The notes beneath the pieces are model-generated. The model searched no databases. It saw nothing but the letters and a program-made list of their open reading frames with translations, and was not told the origin of the DNA. From the NCBI GenBank assembly GCA_022508725.1, contig JAFLUR010000031.1, positions 1-12,602 of the forward strand: 12,602 bases of DNA. Reading direction: 5' to 3'. Positions 6,381 through 12,602 of the stretch are shown piece by piece. Within the stretch, counting starts at the first letter, position 1; each line of letters starts with the position of its first letter. A program made the translations under genes and the position numbers. The DNA is from Oscillospiraceae bacterium (GTDB lineage: Bacteria; Bacillota; Clostridia; UBA1381).

Positions 6381-9006
6381 ACCAGCTTCTTCCCTCCGAC
6401 ATATCCACAACAAGCGGGACCGAAAGCTCCGCCGCATTCTCCATTTCCTCTCTGAGAATGGCTTTTACCTCCTCCTTTTCGGAAACACACGTCTCTATCA
6501 GCAATTCGTCATGCACCTGTATTATAAGCTTTGACCGGAATTTACCCTCCGCCAGCCGCTTGTGCACCCTTATCATTGCCAGCTTTATAATATCCGCCGC
6601 CGTTCCCTGTATGGGCATATTCATTGCCGCCCGCTCTCCAAACGACCTTACGTTGTAATTCGATGATTTCAATTCGGGAATATACCTTATTCTGTTCATC
6701 ATCGTTTTAACATACCCGTCCGCCTTTGCCCGTTCCTTTATTCCACTCATATAATCCCTTACGCCGCTGTATTTTTCAAGATACTGATTGATATACCTTT
6801 TAGCCTCGGCAACGCTTATATTGAGATCTCCCGCAAGGCTGTATTCGCCTATTCCGTAAACAATGCCGAAATTGACCGCCTTTGCATTGCTTCTCTGCGC
6901 TTTCGTGACCTCCGATACCGGGACTCCGAATACCTGCGATGCCGTTACGGTGTGTATATCCTCTCCCGAATTAAACGCGTCTATCATATTGCGGTCTCCG
7001 GACATATGCGCAAGTATCCTCAATTCTATCTGCGAATAATCGGCGTCAACCAGAATAAAGTCATCCCTTTCGGCAATAAACATCTTTCTTATTTCACGCC
7101 CAAGCTCCGTCCTAACCGGTATATTCTGCATATTCGGCTCTGTTGAGCTTATTCTGCCGGTAACCGTTACCATTTGATTGAATACCGAATGTATTCTGCC
7201 CGTTTTCGTATTTATCAAGGAAAGTATGCTGTCGCAATATGTGCTTTTCAGCTTTGCAAGATGCCGGTATTCGAGTATATGCGAAATAATTTCATGCTTC
7301 GGTTTCAGCTTCTCCAGCACCTCTGCATTTGTCGAATATCCTCTTTTGCTTTTTTTCGACGGCGGCAGCCCCATTTTATCAAACAGAACCGTTCCGAGCT
7401 GCTGCGGCGAATTTATATTGAACTCCTCTCCCGCCATGTCGTATATCCTATCCTCGCAAGCCTTTATTCCCTCCGACAGCTTTTGGGCAAACTCACCGAG
7501 CGCGCCGCGGTCGATATACATTCCCGCAATCTGCATATCCGCAAGCACTTTGATAAGCGGCATTTCTATATCCTCAAACAGCTTTGTCTGATTGTTTTTT
7601 TTCAGTATCTCCGCCGTTTTTTCCCTTATCATCGCATATGCCGCCACTTTCCGGCATTTCTGTGTATAGTCGGACGATTCCTCAAAAAATGACATCTGAC
7701 CGGTCCCGCTCTCATCCGTAACCGATATTCCGAGATATTTTTGTGACATATAATCAAAGCTGTATTCACTCACCGACGGATCTATCAGATATGACGCAAC
7801 CGCTATATCATAATCAATTCCGTTTATGCAAGCCTTTCCGTCAAGATTTACAAGCGCGGACTTTATATCACACACCGTCTTTTTTATATTCCCGTTCTCA
7901 AGCACCGGCAAAAGTATTCTCAACATATCATCTTCGTTTATATTGCTTATATAATATGAATTTTTGCCGAAAGAAATTCCCGCGGCTGTCAATTTGCTCC
8001 CCGAAAACTCGATATCTGCGGAAATACAGCCCTCCGCGCCGATAGTTTCCGCAAGCCTTTCAAGCTCCCCGACCGAGGTGATCTCCCTAAACACAAATCC
8101 CTCGAAAATATCCTTTTTCTCCTCCGCCTCTCCCGGAACAATGCCGAGCCTTTTTATTATGCTTTTCAGTTCAAGTCTTTCGAGCGTTTCATAAAGCTCC
8201 GGCTTATATTCGCTTGTATATTCACATTCCGTCACCGCAAATTCGATCGGCACACGTCTGTCTATTATAGAAAGCTTTTTGCTTAAAAACGCGGACTCCC
8301 TGCCCTCGGTAAGCTTTCTCAAGACCGCTCCTTTAATATCAAGCGAGTCTATATTATCATAAATATATTCTATACTGCCGTATTTCGATATTAACGAAAC
8401 AGCTGTTTTTTCGCCTATTCCCGCCACTCCGGGAATATTGTCCGACTGATCGCCCATCAAGGCTTTCACATCGATAAATTCGGTCGGCGTTACTCCGTAC
8501 CTCTCCTTTACTCCCTCATCGTCATAAATAACCGTTTCGTTATTTCCGCTTTTTGTGACGGTCAATATTATTTTCGTTCCACCGCCCGCAAGCTGCAAAT
8601 CATCCTTATCCCCCGTCGCAATAAAACACTCCACATCATTTTCATTGCATATTCTTGATACCGTTCCTATTATATCATCAGCCTCAAAACCCGGTTTTTC
8701 CAGAATTTTTATATTCATTCCGCGCAGTATCTCCTTTGCCGGCTCAAACTGCTCGATAAGCTCTTTCGGCGCGGGTTTACGCTGCGCTTTATAATCAGCA
8801 TACATTTCATGGCGGAATGTGGGGTGCTTTACATCAAATGCCGCGCATATATAATCGGGCTCCAGCTCGGAAATCAGCTTCAGCAAAATATTCATAAACC
8901 CGTATACCGCATTTGTACTGAGCCCCTCCCGTGTTGTGAGCATTCGTATTCCGTAAAATGCGCGGTTTATTATGCTGTTTGAATCCAATATCAATAATTT
9001 CTTCAT
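6367..9006 (-). CDS. polA: DNA polymerase I
   Basis: Full-length, about 879 residues. The N-terminal 5'-3' exonuclease (about 1-290) keeps its acidic motifs, including GFEADD, TGDKDDLQL and MGDQSDNIPG, so it can remove primers and flaps. The middle 3'-5' exonuclease region (about 310-470) looks decayed: a DIE remains near 332-334, but the YxxxD motif III appears as YAMIR near 458-462, suggesting no proofreading, as in many Gram-positive PolA. The polymerase domain is intact: DADYSQIELR near 655-664, RSNAKAVNFGIVYG near 706-719 and VHDE near 832-835. I choose the ATG at 9004-9006 because a GAGGAG at 9014-9019 lies 7 nt before it. A TTG at 9007-9009 is only 4 nt from that site. It lies 4 nt after ung and overlaps coaE by 14 nt. 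Confidence 0.98.
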   Translation of the reverse strand: MKKLLILDSNSIINRAFYGIRMLTTREGLSTNAVYGFMNILLKLISELEPDYICAAFDVKHPTFRHEMYADYKAQRKPAPKELIEQFEPAKEILRGMNIKILEKPGFEADDIIGTVSRICNENDVECFIATGDKDDLQLAGGGTKIILTVTKSGNNETVIYDDEGVKERYGVTPTEFIDVKALMGDQSDNIPGVAGIGEKTAVSLISKYGSIEYIYDNIDSLDIKGAVLRKLTEGRESAFLSKKLSIIDRRVPIEFAVTECEYTSEYKPELYETLERLELKSIIKRLGIVPGEAEEKKDIFEGFVFREITSVGELERLAETIGAEGCISADIEFSGSKLTAAGISFGKNSYYISNINEDDMLRILLPVLENGNIKKTVCDIKSALVNLDGKACINGIDYDIAVASYLIDPSVSEYSFDYMSQKYLGISVTDESGTGQMSFFEESSDYTQKCRKVAAYAMIREKTAEILKKNNQTKLFEDIEMPLIKVLADMQIAGMYIDRGALGEFAQKLSEGIKACEDRIYDMAGEEFNINSPQQLGTVLFDKMGLPPSKKSKRGYSTNAEVLEKLKPKHEIISHILEYRHLAKLKSTYCDSILSLINTKTGRIHSVFNQMVTVTGRISSTEPNMQNIPVRTELGREIRKMFIAERDDFILVDADYSQIELRILAHMSGDRNMIDAFNSGEDIHTVTASQVFGVPVSEVTKAQRSNAKAVNFGIVYGIGEYSLAGDLNISVAEAKRYINQYLEKYSGVRDYMSGIKERAKADGYVKTMMNRIRYIPELKSSNYNVRSFGERAAMNMPIQGTAADIIKLAMIRVHKRLAEGKFRSKLIIQVHDELLIETCVSEKEEVKAILREEMENAAELSVPLVVDMSEGRSWYDAK

Positions 9007-9010
9007 CAAA

Positions 9011-9691
9011 TTACTCCTCTGTATTCTCTATCTGCCAATCTATCTCATCTTTTCCGCGCTCCCTTAAAATCCTGTTAGCCTCGGCAAAATGCCCGCAGCC
9101 GAAAAATCCCCGTGACGCGGACAGCGGACTCGGATGTGCCGCCTTCAGTATTATATGCCTGGGATTTGTTATAAGCGCTTCCTTTTGCTTTGCGTTATTC
9201 CCCCACAACATAAATATGACCTCCTCCTCACGTTCATTCAAAAGCTCGGTCACACGGTCGGTAAAAAACCGCCAGCCTATCGATTGATGAGAATTTGCCT
9301 GCCCTCCGCGCACCGTGAGCGTGCTGTTTAACAAAAGAACGCCCTGTCTTGCCCATTTTTCAAGATAACCGTTATTCGGAATATATGTTCCCAATTCGTC
9401 CGAAAGCTCCTTATATATATTAACGAGAGACGGCGGAATATCTATTCCTTTCTTTACCGAAAAAGACAAGCCGTGCGCCTGCCCCTCACCGTGATACGGA
9501 TCCTGACCGAATATCACAACCTTGACATCGGAATAGGGCGTCCATTTGAGCGCATTGAATATGTCATACATATCGGGATAGACCGTATGATGAGCGTATT
9601 CATTTTTTAATATTGTTCTCAATTTCTTATAATATTCCTTTTCAAACTCGCCGCAAAGCAATTCATCCCAGTCGTTTCCTATATGTACCAT
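9011..9691 (-). CDS. ung: Uracil-DNA glycosylase, family 1
   Basis: Removes uracil from DNA, leaving an abasic site as the first step of base excision repair in the cytoplasm. The 226-residue length is normal for Ung. The water-activating motif GQDPYH is at 62-67 with D64. The substrate-binding segment LLLNSTLTVR follows near 119-128. The DNA-intercalation loop HPSPLSA at 186-192 carries the catalytic H186. Nothing is missing. A GGAAGGAA site about 6 nt upstream supports the ATG. Its end carries the ribosome site for polA, so the repair glycosylase and the gap-filling polymerase are made from neighbouring, tightly spaced genes. It follows the SGNH/SLH gene by 15 nt. Confidence 0.97.
   Translation of the reverse strand: MVHIGNDWDELLCGEFEKEYYKKLRTILKNEYAHHTVYPDMYDIFNALKWTPYSDVKVVIFGQDPYHGEGQAHGLSFSVKKGIDIPPSLVNIYKELSDELGTYIPNNGYLEKWARQGVLLLNSTLTVRGGQANSHQSIGWRFFTDRVTELLNEREEEVIFMLWGNNAKQKEALITNPRHIILKAAHPSPLSASRGFFGCGHFAEANRILRERGKDEIDWQIENTEE
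9014..9019 (-). promoter_or_regulatory. Ribosome binding site deciding the polA start
   Basis: GAGGAG lies inside the last codons of ung. It is 7 nt from the ATG at 9004-9006 but only 4 nt from the TTG at 9007-9009, favouring the ATG. Confidence 0.8.
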
Positions 9692-9706
9692 AAGTGTTCC
9701 TTCCCG

Positions 9707-11443
9707 TTATTTTATATTTATAAGCTTATAAAATATATCTGCCGCGTCCTTTCGAGTGAAGGTTGATTTCGGAGAATATTTTGTTTTGCTCTCTCCTTTC
9801 AAAACACCCAGCTCATTCGCCGCGCGAACATAATCCGACAGCTCCGGAGGAATATCCCCTCTGTCGTCATAACAATCTATATTTCCCACAATAGCGCGGT
9901 CCGGCGCTCTGTGATTATACGAATTTACAAGCAAAACCGCAAGCTCCGCTCTTGTAACAGGCTCATCGCCGGCAGTAATCGGTCCGGCAAAGCCGTATTT
10001 GCCGCAATCTTCAAAACCGCACTTTATTCCCGCAGCGCGCACCGCCCAATAAACCGCCGATTTTCCCGACAGCAAGCCGTCCGGTGCAAAGCTGTTATCT
10101 CCCGAACCGTCCAAAATCCCCCTCGCCGCAAGCTCCTTTATTTTATTCTCATTATCCAAACCGTTTATATCGCCGAATTTGGGTATATTTACCAATCCTA
10201 TATCCTCAACAGGCTTGAGTCCCTCGCGTGAAGGCTTGCGCCGCTTTGACGGGTCAAGGGAGGGAGGCTCCTCGACCGATATAATATCCTCCCTAACAAA
10301 TTCCCGTATTCCCTCTGTATTATTCCTCAAAATTTCCTGCACGACAAAACGCGCTATAACATCTCCGCCGATATCGTTGGTGTGCGTATAGTCACGGCTG
10401 ACGCCGTCGCCCCAAAAATACTTCCATGCGCGCTCATCGCCCTGCTTTACAAAATAGTCGGTAGTTTTGCCGAGCAGGTCAATGCAGGGAATATTTTCCG
10501 CCTTTGCAAGCGACCTGACCGCCATGCCGTATTCGCCGAGCAGATCGCGCAAAGAGCCGTCCTCCTCGAAAATTATCCTGTTTATCGGCGTGCACAAAAC
10601 CGGCTTTGCCCCTACGCTTTTGGCATAATCGATATAATATTTCAGATTTTTCGTATAGCCGCCGAACGCGTCCAATTCCTTTATTTTCTGATCGTTATGC
10701 CCAAATTGCAAAAACAGGAAATCGCCCTTTTTAATGCGTTCCTTTACCACCGCCCAATGTATTCCCATAAACTCTTCGGTTGTAAGACCCGATTGAGCAT
10801 GATTTGATACGGCTATGCCCTTTTTTAAATATTTTCCGAGCATCTGACCCCAGCCGCAGTATGTGCTTTGCGGATTATACGGATATGTCGCCGTCTGATC
10901 GGTGACGGTGGAATCACCGCCGATATATACGGTAGGAGCGGACGGATTTTCAACTATTTCTATTGCGTTTATCAGCGGGTTTTGTCCCAGCACGGAAATT
11001 CTGATCGAGCGGTCGATAAACCTTTCCTCATCTTTTCTGTGTACATCGCAGACATTGACGGTAAATTCATACTCCGCACATTCCCCCGCGGCTATTTTTC
11101 TTTTAAGCATAAAACGCCGCCATTGCGACAGTACCGATATATCACATTCGCGCAGACTTCCGCCGATATATATTTTCACATCATAAGTTCCGCTGTGAGG
11201 CACCTTGATCTCAAAATTAATGGGAACATCATTCGCACTTCCCATGCAAAAATCCGAAAAAATCCCGCTGTAAATCCCCTTGTCCGACGATATCGACGTC
11301 ATACTCTTGCCGCCGCTGTCCTTATCGAACGTAAATCCGTATCCCTTTGCATCCGAATACACGTCACCGGGAAAAACCTTTATATACCCGTCTGCCGGGC
11401 TGCTTTCTCCGAAATCAAAAAATTTTTTAAACAGCGTTCCCAT
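9707..11443 (-). CDS. SGNH-hydrolase (rhamnogalacturonan acetylesterase-like) with C-terminal SLH repeats
   Basis: A 578-residue modular protein (numbers below count from the ATG at 11449). Residues about 20-165 look like a beta-sandwich, possibly carbohydrate-binding. Residues about 172-375 are an SGNH/GDSL esterase: GGDSTVTD with nucleophile S180, the block II glycine near G221, GHND at 250-253 with N252, and D353/H356 in DYTHTN. The set fits the CE12-type acetylesterases that deacetylate pectin. After a charged linker (390-415) come SLH-like repeats at about 426-473 and 525-577, with a diverged middle one near 485-511. These normally bind secondary wall polymers. Oddly, no signal peptide is visible and an in-frame TGA lies just upstream of the start region. 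I choose the ATG at 11441-11443 because GAGGG lies 6 nt before it, against 0 nt for the ATG at 11447-11449. First gene of the minus-strand operon. Confidence 0.88.
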   Translation of the reverse strand: MGTLFKKFFDFGESSPADGYIKVFPGDVYSDAKGYGFTFDKDSGGKSMTSISSDKGIYSGIFSDFCMGSANDVPINFEIKVPHSGTYDVKIYIGGSLRECDISVLSQWRRFMLKRKIAAGECAEYEFTVNVCDVHRKDEERFIDRSIRISVLGQNPLINAIEIVENPSAPTVYIGGDSTVTDQTATYPYNPQSTYCGWGQMLGKYLKKGIAVSNHAQSGLTTEEFMGIHWAVVKERIKKGDFLFLQFGHNDQKIKELDAFGGYTKNLKYYIDYAKSVGAKPVLCTPINRIIFEEDGSLRDLLGEYGMAVRSLAKAENIPCIDLLGKTTDYFVKQGDERAWKYFWGDGVSRDYTHTNDIGGDVIARFVVQEILRNNTEGIREFVREDIISVEEPPSLDPSKRRKPSREGLKPVEDIGLVNIPKFGDINGLDNENKIKELAARGILDGSGDNSFAPDGLLSGKSAVYWAVRAAGIKCGFEDCGKYGFAGPITAGDEPVTRAELAVLLVNSYNHRAPDRAIVGNIDCYDDRGDIPPELSDYVRAANELGVLKGESKTKYSPKSTFTRKDAADIFYKLINIK

Positions 11444-11449
11444 TATCAT

Positions 11450-11454
11450 CCCTC
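11450..11454 (-). promoter_or_regulatory. Ribosome binding site deciding the SGNH/SLH gene start
   Basis: GAGGG directly abuts the ATG at 11447-11449, too close to use it. It lies 6 nt from the ATG at 11441-11443, which is therefore the better start. Confidence 0.75.
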
Positions 11455-11468
11455 ACAAATAAATTTCT

Positions 11469-11496
11469 TTGCCGGACAGCAGCATTTATCCGGCAA
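11469..11496 (-). promoter_or_regulatory. Hairpin in the 5' leader of the minus-strand operon
   Basis: TTGCCGGA and TCCGGCAA form a perfect 8-bp stem (11469-11476 with 11489-11496) around a 12-nt loop. It lies between the promoter and the ribosome site. No T-run follows, so it is not a terminator in this direction. It may stabilise the mRNA 5' end or be a protein-binding leader element. I recognise no riboswitch class. Confidence 0.6.
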
Positions 11497-11514
11497 GCAT
11501 TTTTATCAAATTGT

Positions 11515-11543
11515 ATTATATCACATATATTGCAATATGTAAA
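11515..11543 (-). promoter_or_regulatory. Sigma-A promoter of the SGNH-ung-polA-coaE-SLT operon
   Basis: On the minus strand, TTTACA (11538-11543) and TATAAT (11515-11520) are 17 bp apart, with a TG extended -10. A perfect 12-bp palindrome, ATATTGCAATAT, fills 11527-11538 between the boxes and could be an operator. The predicted leader is about 65 nt. No other promoter is obvious within the five-gene block, so it likely drives all of it. Confidence 0.82.
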
Positions 11544-11604
11544 TAAAGAGAATAAAAAATAATTGAATTTTATTGATGTCCCTTTACGGGCGGCTTGACG
11601 GCAC

Positions 11605-11639
11605 AAAAAAAACGGAGGATAAACCTCCGTTTTTTTTTT
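11605..11639. terminator. Intrinsic terminator after the SLH protein gene
   Basis: ACGGAGG (11612-11618) pairs with CCTCCGT (11624-11630) around a 5-nt loop. It is flanked by eight A and ten T, so it can work in both directions. It lies 17 bp after the stop codon of the minus-strand SLH protein gene and separates it from the operon promoter at 11515-11543. Nothing further is seen between 11544 and 11604. Confidence 0.95.
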
Positions 11640-11655
11640 ACAGCAATTTATTTAA

Positions 11656-12602
11656 TTATCTTGCCATAGATATTACAAACATATTGTAGATAGCAACAGC
11701 AGCCTGTGCTCTTGTACAATCGTTCTTCGGATCAAACATATTGTCGCCTACACCGTTAAGAATACCGGCATTACGCATCTTATATACAGGGAGCTTAGCA
11801 TAATCCTGAATGTTCCAGTCATCTGCAAATTCACCCGCATTGTTTGTCGTTTCGATAGCAACACTGAGGATTTCAGCCGCACGATACAACATTGTGCTCA
11901 TTTCTTCTCTTGAAATCGTATCATTGGGTCTGAACGAACCGTCTTCATAACCCTTCGTAATACCCAATGCCTGTGCCGTACCGACATAAGTATTATACCA
12001 TTCGCCGTATACAACATCCGTGAAGTTAGCGCCTGCGCTCGGATCATAAACATTGAACATACTTACGACCATCTTAATGAACTCAGCTCTTGTTACCGAA
12101 CGGTTGGGCTCATAGAATCCGTTGCCTACACCGTTAATGATATTACGGGCAGCCAAAGCATTTACACCTGTCATAGCCCAATCATGTGTAGCGCTTGAAA
12201 TATCGCCGAACGATACTCCGTTCTCAACTATTGTAAACACGCCTGAAATATCGTTTGTATTTACATAGAGATAACCGTCTTTGTAAAGTGTTCTCGGAAC
12301 AATGCTTCCGTTCTGTGCGCGTACAACCAGATTATCTTTGTTTGTTGTAGATGTTGCATAAGGAACCTTCATCAATACAGGATCATAACCCGTGAATGAT
12401 GTTGTGGGTACACCGTTGATGGTAACCGTTGCAACAAAGGTTGTAGCTGTTGTCTTTGCACCCGATGTTGTTACGGATGCCGGTGTCAAACCGAACTTCT
12501 CATATTGATTGGGGTTCAAGATAACCTCAACAATACCGTTGTTTGAAAGGCTTGTGCCCGGGATAACGATACCGCCGCCCGACGATGTACCGCCGCCGCC
12601 TT
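11656..12602 (-). CDS. SLH-domain cell-surface protein, C-terminal part (5' end outside window)
   Basis: The open frame continues to the window edge, giving 314 visible residues. There is no real start inside: the TTG at 12517-12519 is an internal Leu codon. The visible part opens with a glycine-rich linker (about 1-10), then a Thr/Val-rich beta-type region (about 11-125). Three good SLH repeats follow at about 131-182, 193-245 and 258-308, each starting with FGD, FTD or FAD and ending near a TRAE, SREE or TRAQ motif. SLH triplets anchor exported proteins to pyruvylated secondary wall polymers, so this is an S-layer or other surface protein; the missing N-terminus would tell which. Ile codons are mostly ATT/ATC with few ATA, unlike the other genes here, which suggests high expression. 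Its own terminator follows at 11605-11639. Confidence 0.9.
   Translation of the reverse strand, partial: GGGGTSSGGGIVIPGTSLSNNGIVEVILNPNQYEKFGLTPASVTTSGAKTTATTFVATVTINGVPTTSFTGYDPVLMKVPYATSTTNKDNLVVRAQNGSIVPRTLYKDGYLYVNTNDISGVFTIVENGVSFGDISSATHDWAMTGVNALAARNIINGVGNGFYEPNRSVTRAEFIKMVVSMFNVYDPSAGANFTDVVYGEWYNTYVGTAQALGITKGYEDGSFRPNDTISREEMSTMLYRAAEILSVAIETTNNAGEFADDWNIQDYAKLPVYKMRNAGILNGVGDNMFDPKNDCTRAQAAVAIYNMFVISMAR

Noticed and set aside
6381..6437. Extended coaE start at 6437
   Set aside because: The extra 19 residues are Arg-rich and outside the family's normal N-terminus, while the ATG at 6378-6380 has a ribosome site and places the P-loop at the usual distance.

Overview
The window looks like a chromosomal piece of an anaerobic, low-to-moderate GC Clostridia-type Firmicute. 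The reasons are clostridial-style ribosome binding sites, heavy use of ATA isoleucine codons in most genes, S-layer homology (SLH) anchored surface proteins, and the gene order polA-coaE-lytic transglycosylase. A pectin-type SGNH esterase fused to SLH repeats suggests a plant-polysaccharide-using gut lineage, but that is inference from gene content only. There is no rRNA, tRNA, CRISPR array or recognisable mobile element.

Left part, + strand, about 95-4933: a compact five-gene unit. It starts with a MerR-type promoter (19-bp spacer holding a perfect dyad). It then encodes a MerR regulator, a membrane-anchored alpha/beta hydrolase, a stand-alone NRPS-type condensation-domain protein, a stand-alone acyl/peptidyl carrier protein and a stand-alone acyl-AMP ligase, and ends at a strong intrinsic terminator. 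Read as a pathway, the ligase would activate a carboxylic (probably fatty) acid and load it on the carrier, and the condensation protein would transfer the acyl group to an amine or other nucleophile. This split ligase/carrier/condensation architecture matches the general type reported from gut Clostridia for making N-acyl (fatty acid) amides. The substrates here cannot be read from the sequence. It is the most interesting system in the window.

Middle, 4891-5236: the convergent gap between the two gene blocks. It holds a bidirectional terminator, a second strong hairpin, an 11-bp degenerate tandem repeat, and a perfect-consensus minus-strand sigma-A promoter aimed at those hairpins. Together these predict an unannotated small RNA of about 175 nt.

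Right part, - strand, 11543 down to 5237: one operon driven by a good sigma-A promoter, in the order SGNH esterase with SLH repeats, ung, polA, coaE, lytic transglycosylase. Short gaps and two 14-nt overlaps tie the genes together. It mixes DNA repair and replication, CoA synthesis and wall or surface functions. The esterase carries SLH repeats but no visible signal peptide.

Right edge, 11656 to beyond 12602, - strand: the C-terminal part of a secreted SLH surface protein with its own terminator. Its codon use differs from the neighbouring genes, suggesting high expression.
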